Below, piece after piece: positions 43,250-51,299 of a stretch of 64,000 bases of DNA (the first letter of the stretch is position 1; the number at the start of each line of letters is the position of its first letter). The position numbers and the translations under genes were made by a program. Under the pieces are notes generated by a model. That model worked only from the letters and a program-made list of their open reading frames with translations, searched no databases and had not been told where the DNA came from. The stretch is taken from assembly GCA_016713885.1 (NCBI GenBank), contig JADJOF010000004.1, positions 496,001 through 560,000 on the forward strand, read 5' to 3'. The stretch is from Bdellovibrionales bacterium (GTDB lineage: Bacteria; Bdellovibrionota; Bdellovibrionia; Bdellovibrionales; JAMPXM01).

Positions 43250-44431
43250 ATGAGGGCGATGCGACCAACTTTGAAGCATTCAAAGTATTATGTAACAAGA
43301 GCGGCATCCGCACTTGTTACTGTCACTTTTGGTGCTGCCAGCATTTTTCTTTTCTCCGGTTGCGAAGAAGAGGAAGAGGCCGCCGCAGGAGCTGCCCCAA
43401 AATACCTCTATGTTGCGTCGGGCGCCTGCTATTCAGGAAACGGCATTACCTCGTTCACTAACGCGACATCATCAAACCTGGTCTATCGTCTAAATCTCTC
43501 CACTGGCACCAAAGAGCGAACAATCGCCGACTACTTTGCGAGTCCCGCCAGCACAGGAGACTCTCCGATTGCAGTCGTGAGTGAGAATTCGAGTTCACTG
43601 CTGGTACTTGTTGAAAACACAACGACCGTTGGTCTTCGTCGAATTGAACGCGTGCCGAAAGTCGGCAGCAGTACACGCACAACCTATTCCGGCAATATCA
43701 CGGCACTCAGCGCTCAGGTTCGAGCGATGACACTGCTACCCGATGGCTACCTTCTCGTTTCAAAAAGCACCGCTATTGAGAAAATGAAGGACGGCTCAAA
43801 TCGCCTTCTCAAGGGCGCCAATCCCTGGGTCTCACTCTCGACGCCGGCAAGCTCGTGCACAACGTCGGCAACGCTTTTGAGCTCGATGGCCCGCCTCAAC
43901 AACGGTGCCATCGTCTTTGGGCACGCGGCAGCAAGTAACGCCCGGATCGGCGTTGTCGATCCTTTGGGTTATGCGCTTGCCGGCGACTGCAAGTCAGCCC
44001 TCTCTGCTCCGGCGGCGACTTCATTTCCGACGGCAATGGTTTACGATGGGACCAACCGAAAGCTTATCGTCGCCTATGCCGGAAGCACCACCGCTGCCGA
44101 TATCAACACGATCTATTCGTACGATGTCGATGAAACAACGAGCGCTCTTTCAAACCCACAGGAACTCTACGACTCAAGCCTCTTCGGCTCGACATACAAC
44201 TACTTGTTGTTTGGAGTTTCGTCGATGACCCTCGACACGACGAATGGCGCCATCTACATCGCAACCGCTGTTTCGACCGCCACGACGGTTGCCAACTATA
44301 AAATTGAGAGGTTGAAGTACGCCCCTTCGCAGATTGGAAGCAATAACCCTGCGGTCCTCACCTGGGAAAAGACCTTCTACGACTTCGGAAGTGACACGAA
44401 GTGCATTTCAAGCATGACCATTGCCGACTAA
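43250..44431 (+). CDS. putative lipoprotein with beta-propeller-like repeats
   Basis: 393 residues. An N-terminal hydrophobic stretch ends in a lipobox (IFLFSGC), followed by an acidic linker EEEEEAAAGAAP. The Glu after the Cys (not Asp) suggests outer-membrane sorting. The mature part has repeating strands such as PKYLYVASGAC, VYRLNLSTG, AMVYDGTNRKLIVAY and GAIYIATAVST, resembling a WD/PQQ-like beta-propeller. GAGGAGAGGAGA precedes the ATG. It is divergent from the MBOAT operon and convergent with the MFS gene. Function unknown. Confidence 0.75.
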   Translation: MRAMRPTLKHSKYYVTRAASALVTVTFGAASIFLFSGCEEEEEAAAGAAPKYLYVASGACYSGNGITSFTNATSSNLVYRLNLSTGTKERTIADYFASPASTGDSPIAVVSENSSSLLVLVENTTTVGLRRIERVPKVGSSTRTTYSGNITALSAQVRAMTLLPDGYLLVSKSTAIEKMKDGSNRLLKGANPWVSLSTPASSCTTSATLLSSMARLNNGAIVFGHAAASNARIGVVDPLGYALAGDCKSALSAPAATSFPTAMVYDGTNRKLIVAYAGSTTAADINTIYSYDVDETTSALSNPQELYDSSLFGSTYNYLLFGVSSMTLDTTNGAIYIATAVSTATTVANYKIERLKYAPSQIGSNNPAVLTWEKTFYDFGSDTKCISSMTIAD

Positions 44432-45651
44432 GGTCTGTGTGTTTTCGAATCATATGTTCGAAAACCTTTAAGCCACGCGGCAACGGAGCCCACGCCGACC
44501 ACGCCGATCATACTTGAAAACGTAATCGCGCGCTGTACTCCTTGAAACTGCGACATCAAACCGAGCTGGGTATTGCCAAGCATCGGACCACTCAAATACG
44601 AAATCATCTCAATGCCGGCCAATCTTCCCCGCAGATTATCGGGAATCGTTTGGTTCCAAATCGTCTGGCGAAAAACCGCGCTGATCATATCCGCAAAACC
44701 AGCGAGGATCAGAAACATCATCGCGACGATAAAGTTCGGCGCCAACCCGAACCCAATCATGAAGATCGACCAACTCCCCGCGGCCCATAAAATCACAAGC
44801 CCATGTCGAGTCCAGCCCGTCATCCATCGCGAAAGCAGCGTCGCCATCAGCGCTCCAATCGAAATTCCAGAATGCAACCAGCCGAGTTTCGACGGGCCGC
44901 CGAATAGCTCTGCCACGGCCGGAAACAAGAGATTCGGCATCGAGAATGTCATCGCCACGACGTCGACAACATAAGTTCCAATCAGCTCTGGCCGACTCAT
45001 CGCATATTTAAAACCTTCATGAACCGCCGATACCGAGAATGCACTTCGACGCTCGTGCGAAGGCACATTGCGCAGACCCAATACCGCGCCCACACAGATT
45101 GCAAAAGTCGCAAAATCAAAAAAGAAGGCCCAATCAGCGCCACCCGTTGAAATCAAAATGCCGGCGACGGCCGGTCCACCGATCATCCCAACGTTGCCGC
45201 GCAACGAGGACAGTACACCCACGGCCGGCAACTCTTCGCGAGGCACAAGGCGAGGGGTCAGCGCTTCAAGCGCTGGCCGATGAAAGCCATTGAAGATCGA
45301 GAGTCCGGCACTGGCCAGTAAAATCCACCACGGCCCGGGGTATCCCGGCTTGAGCACGGCACACGCGACACCCATCGCAAGAACGATTCCGGCCATTCCC
45401 AATTCGCAAAAAATGATCAGTCGGCGCCGATCAACGGCGTCGGCCAAAGCGCCACCAAAAAGCCCGCCGACCACCGACGGAACCAGCTGTATCACCCCGA
45501 GTAGTCCAGTGAGCAACGTCGACTTTGTCGCTTGATACAGTATGTACGGCATCGCCACATAGCTCATCATCGAACCAAAAAAACTGACGAACTGACCAAG
45601 ATAGAGAAGGCGAAAATCACGGCGACGAAGTGGGCTCAGATCCATCCCCAT
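44428..45651 (-). CDS. MFS exporter (MFS_3 / EntS-like)
   Basis: A 407-residue major-facilitator protein with 12 predicted spans. It starts (MGMDLSPLRRRDFRLLYLGQFVSFFGSMMSYVAMPY) like the DHA3/EntS group, with the motif A-like loop GLFGGALADAVDRRRLI. Relatives export siderophores, macrolides or other small molecules. Its last 4 bases overlap the convergent lipoprotein gene. No biosynthetic partner is adjacent. Confidence 0.88.
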   Translation of the reverse strand: MGMDLSPLRRRDFRLLYLGQFVSFFGSMMSYVAMPYILYQATKSTLLTGLLGVIQLVPSVVGGLFGGALADAVDRRRLIIFCELGMAGIVLAMGVACAVLKPGYPGPWWILLASAGLSIFNGFHRPALEALTPRLVPREELPAVGVLSSLRGNVGMIGGPAVAGILISTGGADWAFFFDFATFAICVGAVLGLRNVPSHERRSAFSVSAVHEGFKYAMSRPELIGTYVVDVVAMTFSMPNLLFPAVAELFGGPSKLGWLHSGISIGALMATLLSRWMTGWTRHGLVILWAAGSWSIFMIGFGLAPNFIVAMMFLILAGFADMISAVFRQTIWNQTIPDNLRGRLAGIEMISYLSGPMLGNTQLGLMSQFQGVQRAITFSSMIGVVGVGSVAAWLKGFRTYDSKTHRP

Positions 45652-45719
45652 AAGGTAAGCAATGCGTCAGTGAGCCGCCAATCGTATTTTGACGAAAGCC
45701 TGAAACAATGTAGGCTCAA

Positions 45720-45810
45720 AACATCGGATGATCGACAAGGATGTCGACGCCGATGTTTCCGCACGGATCGCGGAAGCACATCAGTGTCGCAAGTAAGCCC
45801 ATGGCTTACT
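45720..45810. promoter_or_regulatory. three consecutive hairpins in the leader of the HNH nuclease gene
   Basis: Upstream of the HNH gene lie three inverted repeats in a row: 45720-45757 (8-base stem AACATCGG/CCGATGTT enclosing a second 5-base stem), 45757-45775 (TTCCGC/GCGGAA) and 45792-45810 (AGTAAGCC/GGCTTACT). The next feature is the ribosome-binding site GGAGGG. This could be a structured 5' leader or the joint terminator/leader of the divergent region. No known riboswitch motif was recognised. Confidence 0.4.
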
Positions 45811-45838
45811 CGACTCATGACCAACGGAGGGTCTTATC

Positions 45839-46384
45839 GTGTTCAATCGAAGCACTCGTCTTCGCTTTGTCTCTTCTCTCGGTTTTCTCTCATTCGTCTT
45901 CGTGCTGGCCGGTCTCGCGACCCCCGATCCTGTTGGTCCTTTTCCTCTTGCCCACGCCGGCGCCCCCGCCACTCTCGAATTTCCCTTTGTCCCCGATCCG
46001 ACCATGACCGTCGGCTCACTCTGCAGCCCAAAAGAGCCCGACTACTCCGAACGACGCTATCCCGAGCAAATTGCGTACTGCAAAAGAACGGTGAGCTCAC
46101 AGTTAAAACGCGAGATCTACGAGGCCTACGGCGTCCCGCAGCACTGCCGATCCGAGTACACCGTCGATCACTTCATCCCGCTTTCAATCGGCGGGACCAA
46201 TCGCCGTGAAAATCTTTGGCCCGAGCACAAAGACATCAAAAACCTTCGCAAGAATCTCGAGCTCGACCTCTTCGAAGATGTTCGCGACGGCAAGCTCACG
46301 CAAAGCGAGGCGATTCGCCGAATCCGCGAAGCCAAGTTGAATCCGCCGATCAGCGATCCGTCTCGCTATGTGATTTGTCACTAA
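45839..46384 (+). CDS. secreted HNH endonuclease-like protein
   Basis: 181 residues, GTG start after GGAGGG. A signal peptide (LGFLSFVFVLAGLATPDP...AHAGA) is followed by a compact HNH domain: CRSEYTVDHFIPLSIGG, TNRRENLWPEH and a distal His/Lys region, which supplies the Asp-His, Asn and His of the HNH metal site. The first Cys pair (SLCSPKEPDYSE, YCKRTV) suggests disulfides. Exported HNH proteins can digest DNA outside the cell or in prey. The sequence fits a nuclease role, but the host link is inference. Confidence 0.85.
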   Translation: MFNRSTRLRFVSSLGFLSFVFVLAGLATPDPVGPFPLAHAGAPATLEFPFVPDPTMTVGSLCSPKEPDYSERRYPEQIAYCKRTVSSQLKREIYEAYGVPQHCRSEYTVDHFIPLSIGGTNRRENLWPEHKDIKNLRKNLELDLFEDVRDGKLTQSEAIRRIREAKLNPPISDPSRYVICH

Positions 46385-46397
46385 GCAGAGGCTGACC

Positions 46398-46949
46398 TCA
46401 CCAGATATAGACCGCAGCAACCGATGGATAAATATAGGTCTTCGCGTACGAAATGGTGGAGTAGCTCGTCCCGCCCGTCAGCAGTTCTGAGTACGTGGCG
46501 GCCGAGTAGTTGAGGCGCAGACTCGCGTAAAAGCTGTCGCCGACCGGCATGTTGTAGCCACCATCCACATGCAGTGCCGTCCCCTTCCATGTGTCAGCGG
46601 AGCCGGATCCTGAGCTATAGCTCGCCGACGTCACGATGTAGTAGGCAAAGCCAAGGCTCCATGTCTTCTGCTTGTCGATCATCCAAAGAAAACGCGGGCC
46701 CATCTGTGAACTTGAATAGGCTGTGGTACTCGATCCAGAGAGCGACTCGGAGTGCGAAGCGTAGCCCCAGCCCACCAAGTACTGCCCCTGCCGATCGACT
46801 CGAAACCCCAAAGTGGCTTCAAGAAAGGTATATCCGGCCGTGGATGATGTTGCCGTCGTTTCGGATTTTGAAAAATAGAAGGCGTTGAGCTCAACAAAGC
46901 CGAAGGCTTGAAGAGGGAGACACAACAAGAGGAGAATCAGTTTCTTCAT
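46398..46949 (-). CDS. outer-membrane beta-barrel-like protein
   Basis: About 183 residues from ATG 46949 (MKKLILLLLCLPLQAFG signal peptide). The rest alternates polar and aromatic strands rich in Ser, Thr and Tyr (for example QYLVGWGYASHSESLSG, SLGFAYYIVTSASYSSG, SFYASLRLNYSAATYSE) and ends in an aromatic residue (VYIW), as needed for barrel insertion. The size fits an 8-stranded barrel. Unknown function. Confidence 0.75.
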   Translation of the reverse strand: MKKLILLLLCLPLQAFGFVELNAFYFSKSETTATSSTAGYTFLEATLGFRVDRQGQYLVGWGYASHSESLSGSSTTAYSSSQMGPRFLWMIDKQKTWSLGFAYYIVTSASYSSGSGSADTWKGTALHVDGGYNMPVGDSFYASLRLNYSAATYSELLTGGTSYSTISYAKTYIYPSVAAVYIW

Positions 46950-47002
46950 ACTTTCTTCATCGGCCAAGACGCGATTCAAATTGAGACCTAATTTCCAAGA
47001 CG

Positions 47003-47551
47003 ATGGACCAGTTGCCTACGGTGCGCAATTGCCCTGATGATATTCAGATGAGCGACACCCAAACGAGCGACGCCAGCGCACAGTTTCCCCATCAGCGGTC
47101 GATGAAAAACCTCCTGCTTCGGCCCGACTTTCAGCTGAAGTACTCTTTCTATTTTGTCGGGATGACTTTGATCGTCATGGGAGCGGTGTTCATGCTCTTC
47201 CTACTGTCGCTCAAAGACATGATCAAAACCCTCGCTGTCGTCTACAATATTGAAGCGAGCGTGGTTGACGCAATCAACGAATCCATTGGGACTGCGACCT
47301 ATACAACGATTGCGGTGGCGTTATTGTTTGGAATGATCTCGGTCTCGCTTGGTGTGATTCTCACCCACCGCTTGATCGGGCCGATGATTCCCATCCGTCG
47401 CCTGATTGGCCAGCTCGCCGAAGGGCAATACGGTGTTCAAGGACGTCTTCGCACAAAAGATGACTATCAGGAAATCATGAGCGAGCTCAATCGCCTCTCG
47501 GCGTCCTTGGCCAAAAAGCATGGCCCCGGCTCAAATCAAATCGGATCGTAA
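47003..47551 (+). CDS. two-TM HAMP-domain protein
   Basis: 182 residues. After a polar N-terminus come two hydrophobic spans (FYFVGMTLIVMGAVFMLFLL and TIAVALLFGMISVSLGVIL), separated by about 30 residues, then a HAMP domain with the hallmark LIGPMIPIRRLIGQLAEGQYGV and RLRTKDDYQEIMSELNRLS. No kinase or receptor output follows, so it ends in HAMP. Such proteins may pair with a separate partner. The start could also be ATG 47048 (MSDTQTSDA). The 3' end overlaps the MaoC gene by 16 bases. Confidence 0.8.
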   Translation: MDQLPTVRNCPDDIQMSDTQTSDASAQFPHQRSMKNLLLRPDFQLKYSFYFVGMTLIVMGAVFMLFLLSLKDMIKTLAVVYNIEASVVDAINESIGTATYTTIAVALLFGMISVSLGVILTHRLIGPMIPIRRLIGQLAEGQYGVQGRLRTKDDYQEIMSELNRLSASLAKKHGPGSNQIGS

Positions 47552-47958
47552 AATAGAATCGCTTCGCCCTCGGTGAGCAAGTCGCCATTCTGATTATGAA
47601 TCGAGTTCTCAATTTTAATGATCGGCTTGTCTTCGCGCACACTCACGATTTTCAACTGTGCTGTCACCGTGTCGCCAATGTAACACGGCGCCTTGTAGCG
47701 CGTTTCCTGGCTCACAATGATAGTTCCAGGGCCTGGCAGCTGCATACCGGCAAGCTTCGAAAACGTCGACGAAACGAGCATTCCATGAGCAATTCGACGC
47801 TTGAATCGTGTCTTCGCCGCATATTCGTCATCAAGATGTACGGGATTGCTATCACCTGAAAGGTCCGCGAAACGCCGAACCATCTCGTCAGTGATCGTCA
47901 ATGTCAGGCTCGCCGTTTCACCGACTTTAGGCATTCGTTTCACTGAGGTCTCACCCAT
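47536..47958 (-). CDS. MaoC-like (R)-specific enoyl-CoA hydratase
   Basis: 140 residues of single hotdog fold with the MaoC/PhaJ active-site block FADLSGDSNPVHLDDEYAAKTRF (Asp and His of the hydratase motif) and RIAHGMLVSSTFSKL. It hydrates trans-2-enoyl-CoA to (R)-3-hydroxyacyl-CoA, or does the reverse. It lies 16 bases downstream of the HD gene. It could supply (R)-3-hydroxyacyl chains for the acylation clusters in this window, though no direct link is visible. Confidence 0.9.
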   Translation of the reverse strand: MGETSVKRMPKVGETASLTLTITDEMVRRFADLSGDSNPVHLDDEYAAKTRFKRRIAHGMLVSSTFSKLAGMQLPGPGTIIVSQETRYKAPCYIGDTVTAQLKIVSVREDKPIIKIENSIHNQNGDLLTEGEAILFYDPI

Positions 47959-47974
47959 CTCGCTCTCTCCCCTT

Positions 47975-49273
47975 TTACAACTTGCGATCAGAAATTATTT
48001 TTTTTGCCCGCGAATAGTTTTCCGGCGCCACGTAGATGCGTTCAATCATACGAGTCTCTTCGTACTGTTGAAATACTCGCGTCACTTTTTCAATCGGCAC
48101 TGGCTTTTCTCGAGTATCGTAATCGTCGACGACAAAGATCGGAAATGCTTCCTGGTCCTGTGTCGCGTGATATTTTGACAGACGCGAGGCCGAGCTCGAG
48201 TGGATTGTCGAGATCCCCTCGCCATCAAGAGCCGCGCAAATTTTTGCAGGCCTTACAGATGCCTCGGTGGCATGCACCTCTGACAACATTCGGAATGGAC
48301 GACGAGTTGCAATGCGCTTTGCCCACTCATTCGATTGCGTCGCCAGATGCTCATAGAGAGAAAAATCCGAACAGCGCAAATACTCATCGATATGGGACGG
48401 CAGATAATAGGTGCAGTCCTTTGAATCCAGATAACGCTGGAGCATCTCTTCAAAGATGATGCTCTTGTGATGGAAGTAAACCATCAAATACATATGGTGG
48501 CGCGAGATCAGAAAATCATCGAAGGTATACAGCGCACGGCGGTTGAGTGCCAGATGCACTTTGCCCTTGGTTTCATGAAACGTGAGATTGCCAATAAGCC
48601 ACTCAAGCTCCACTCGCCCATAGTTCGTCCCGCAAAAATAAGCATCGCGCTCGAGGTAGTCCATTCGATCGACGTCCATCTCTGAACTGACCACTTGCGA
48701 CAGAATGGGCCGAAAATCCAAGCCTTGATCGATAAAAAAATCATCCGGAGCCTTAAGGCCGCGATCAATAAGACAGGCGATGTGATGACCAGTCAGATCT
48801 TTAAACGACTTCGCGATGCATTTTGAGAGCGCTGAGTCGGTCACCATCTTGATGGTGTAGTCCTCGTGGGTCGCCGTCCGCTTCGAGTCCACAGCATATC
48901 CGCGCTCGCGACTGGAATAGACACCGATATTCAGTGTGTCGACTCTGGGCATAACCACTTCGGTGGTGTGCGAGAGCGGTCCATGCCCGGTATCATGCAA
49001 GAGAGCGCCAAGGCGCACGACCTGCCTTAGGCGCGCCCGCGTCGCTTCATTTGAAAACTTAAATGAACGAAAAATCGAATCAAAAGCGAGCCCGGCCAAG
49101 TGCATGACGCCGACCGAATGCAAGAAGCGCGTGTGTGTTGCGCCTGGAAAGCTGTACTCAGCAAATCCAAGCTGCTTGATTTGGCGCAGGCGCTGGAACT
49201 CCGGCGTCTCAAGAACGGCCTCTTCCGCATCGCTCAGCGCAATGGAACCATGTATCGGATCTTTGATTTCCAT
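47975..49273 (-). CDS. HD-domain phosphohydrolase (dGTPase/SAMHD1-like)
   Basis: About 432 residues from ATG 49273 (MEIKDPIHGSIALSD), the typical start of this family. The HD metal site is visible: RLRQIKQLG, HTRFLHSVGVMHLAG (first His), LLHDTGHGPLSHTTE (HD) and SSEMDVDRMDYLERD (final Asp). Proteins of this type hydrolyse dNTPs or other nucleotides. The last ~120 residues form a family-specific C-terminal region without a clear motif. Same strand as MaoC. No nucleotide-binding regulator is adjacent. Confidence 0.88.
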   Translation of the reverse strand: MEIKDPIHGSIALSDAEEAVLETPEFQRLRQIKQLGFAEYSFPGATHTRFLHSVGVMHLAGLAFDSIFRSFKFSNEATRARLRQVVRLGALLHDTGHGPLSHTTEVVMPRVDTLNIGVYSSRERGYAVDSKRTATHEDYTIKMVTDSALSKCIAKSFKDLTGHHIACLIDRGLKAPDDFFIDQGLDFRPILSQVVSSEMDVDRMDYLERDAYFCGTNYGRVELEWLIGNLTFHETKGKVHLALNRRALYTFDDFLISRHHMYLMVYFHHKSIIFEEMLQRYLDSKDCTYYLPSHIDEYLRCSDFSLYEHLATQSNEWAKRIATRRPFRMLSEVHATEASVRPAKICAALDGEGISTIHSSSASRLSKYHATQDQEAFPIFVVDDYDTREKPVPIEKVTRVFQQYEETRMIERIYVAPENYSRAKKIISDRKL

Positions 49274-49389
49274 GCCCTGTGTTCTCGAGGACAAACGACC
49301 GTCTGTAAACAAAAAACACAACCTGCGTCATGCCTGGTCTTTGCGCATCACTTGGAGGTGAATAAGCTTGAACATCGTCAGGAGGACTC

Positions 49390-49803
49390 ATGCTTCAAAT
49401 TGCACTCACCGCCCTTATTCTTGCCACCTCACTCTACGCTCCGAGCTCAGTGGCAGACGCCGCCTCAACCTACGGCATGAAGGTGCCTCCAGCCTTGAGC
49501 TCACGGGTGGTGATCCCACTCCCCGTTAAAGTCGTTTTGGACCGCGACTTCCGCTCACGTTACCCGCTTGCCGCTCCGATTAAACTCGATGTCCTGAAGG
49601 CCAGCATTGAAATCTACGACGTCTTTCAGATTCCAAACGGCTTTGGCGGCTATGACACTCGGCATTACTTCCGCATCGTCGCCATCCACGATAATGGCGC
49701 AAAAGTGCTCGTCGAATCGAGCCTCATTGAGCGCAGCGACTTCGAGCCCAATCAAGACCCGATTCTTGTCGAGAACTTCCGCGTCATTGGCTGGGCACCT
49801 TGA
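49390..49803 (+). CDS. small secreted protein of unknown function
   Basis: 137 residues with signal peptide (MLQIALTALILATSLYAPSSVADA) after AGGAGG. The mature part is beta-rich: VVIPLPVKVVLDRDF, IEIYDVFQIPNGFGG, HYFRIVAIHDNGAKVLVESSL. No Cys and no recognisable domain. It lies between the divergent HD gene and thyA, with an 81-base gap to thyA. Confidence 0.7.
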   Translation: MLQIALTALILATSLYAPSSVADAASTYGMKVPPALSSRVVIPLPVKVVLDRDFRSRYPLAAPIKLDVLKASIEIYDVFQIPNGFGGYDTRHYFRIVAIHDNGAKVLVESSLIERSDFEPNQDPILVENFRVIGWAP

Positions 49804-49884
49804 CCAAATCGGCAGTTCCCATGATTTGATGTGCGGCGGATTCCACCCCGTCTCAAACGCCAAGCACCAAATCAGGAGGACACT

Positions 49885-50754
49885 GTGGACGTAACGCACA
49901 CTCTTAAGCAGGGTCACGAAGCATCGCGCGAGCTGGCTCCCATCAGTCACTTGCATGCCGACGTCATTTACTTTGATCTCTTAAAACGCATCCTCAGCCG
50001 CGGCGCTGAAAAATCCGATCGCACCGGCACCGGCACACTCAGCGTCTTTGGCCATCAGATGCGCTTTGATCTCTCGCTCGGATTTCCGCTACTCACCACA
50101 AAAAAATGTCACACGCGTTCAATCATTCATGAGCTCCTTTGGTTTTTAAAGGGCGACACCAACGTGCAGTACTTACGCGACAACAAAGTCAGCATTTGGG
50201 ATGAGTGGGCCGACGAGAATGGCGACCTCGGCCCTGTTTACGGAAAACAATGGCGCGCCTGGGAAACAGCCGATGGCCGCACCATAGACCAAATCGCTGG
50301 CGTCATCGAGCAAATCAAAAAGAACCCTAACTCTCGCCGTCACCTCGTTGTCGCCTTCAACCCCGGCGATGTCGACAAGATGGCACTGCCACCATGTCAC
50401 GCGTTCTTTCAGTTCTATATCGCCGGTGGCAAACTCTCCTGCCAGCTCTATCAGCGAAGTGCCGACGTGTTTCTTGGCGTTCCATTCAATATCGCAAGCT
50501 ACGCGCTACTCACGATGATGGTCGCGCAAGTCACAGGTCTCAAACCCGGCGAGTTCATCCACACGCTTGGCGACGCGCACTTGTATGTGAACCATTTGGA
50601 GCAAACCGAACTTCAACTCACACGCGAGCCACGCGCAATGCCGCACATGAAACTCAATCCCGATGTGAAGTCCGTGTTTGATTTCAAATTCGAGGACTTT
50701 GAACTTGTCGGCTACGATCCACATCCGGCGATCAAGGCTGAGGTTGCTGTATGA
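49885..50754 (+). CDS. thyA: thymidylate synthase
   Basis: Converts dUMP to dTMP with methylene-THF. The start is the GTG at 49885, 7 bases after AGGAGG, which rules out the longer open frame. Folate/dUMP blocks: RTGTGTLSVFGHQMRF, TKKCHTRSIIHELLWFLKG, VYGKQWRAW, LPPCHAFFQFY with the catalytic Cys, QRSADVFLGVPFNIASYA and HLYVNHLEQ. Length is near 289 residues. It overlaps folA (ATGA), the usual pairing that regenerates THF. Confidence 0.96.
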   Translation: MDVTHTLKQGHEASRELAPISHLHADVIYFDLLKRILSRGAEKSDRTGTGTLSVFGHQMRFDLSLGFPLLTTKKCHTRSIIHELLWFLKGDTNVQYLRDNKVSIWDEWADENGDLGPVYGKQWRAWETADGRTIDQIAGVIEQIKKNPNSRRHLVVAFNPGDVDKMALPPCHAFFQFYIAGGKLSCQLYQRSADVFLGVPFNIASYALLTMMVAQVTGLKPGEFIHTLGDAHLYVNHLEQTELQLTREPRAMPHMKLNPDVKSVFDFKFEDFELVGYDPHPAIKAEVAV

Positions 50755-51290
50755 TTCTGTCCGCGATCGCCGCGATGGCATCCAATCGCACCATCGGCCG
50801 CGATGGCGGACTCCCGTGGAGAATCCCCGAAGACTTTCGTTTCTTTAAAGATATGACAGCCGGTCACATCATGATCATGGGAAGAAAAACTTTCGAGTCT
50901 CTTCCCAGTCTCTTACCCGGCCGCGTCCACATCGTCATCACACGCAAAGAGAACTACGAATCCCCCTTTGAAGATAAGGGTGAGATCCCAAGCGTGCTGA
51001 TCGTTTCTGATGTCGAAGAGGCTCTTGCCGCCGCGGAGGCGATTTTAGAAGAAGAGCCCGAGTGGGGCGAAGAGGTGTTCAACATCGGCGGTGCCGAAAT
51101 ATACACCGCGATGCTACCCTACACCGATCGCCTTTATCTCACCGAGATCGAAGCGACCGTCGAGGGCGATGCGCACTTTCCGCGCTGGCACGCCGAAGAC
51201 TTTCATGAGGTCTCTCGCCGCGCCGGTACCACGGCTGGCACAAACGACATTCCGCACTTCGAATTCGTCACCTACGAGCGCACGAAGTAA
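50751..51290 (+). CDS. folA: dihydrofolate reductase
   Basis: 179 residues: AIAAMASNRTIGRDGGLPWRIPEDFRFF, MGRKTFESLPSLLPGR, HIVITRKENY and FNIGGAEIYTAML. This is a slightly longer DHFR than in E. coli, with an insertion of about 15 acidic residues (AEAILEEEPEWGEEVF) before the last blocks. It overlaps thyA by 4 bases and is probably cotranslated to recycle dihydrofolate. Confidence 0.95.
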   Translation: MILSAIAAMASNRTIGRDGGLPWRIPEDFRFFKDMTAGHIMIMGRKTFESLPSLLPGRVHIVITRKENYESPFEDKGEIPSVLIVSDVEEALAAAEAILEEEPEWGEEVFNIGGAEIYTAMLPYTDRLYLTEIEATVEGDAHFPRWHAEDFHEVSRRAGTTAGTNDIPHFEFVTYERTK

Positions 51291-51299
51291 GGCCCACGT

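Noticed and set aside
45532..46209. A 225-codon plus-strand frame overlapping the MFS start and the HNH gene
   Set aside because: Arg/Ser-rich translation with no domain; the HNH gene has a ribosome-binding site, signal peptide and catalytic motif in another frame.
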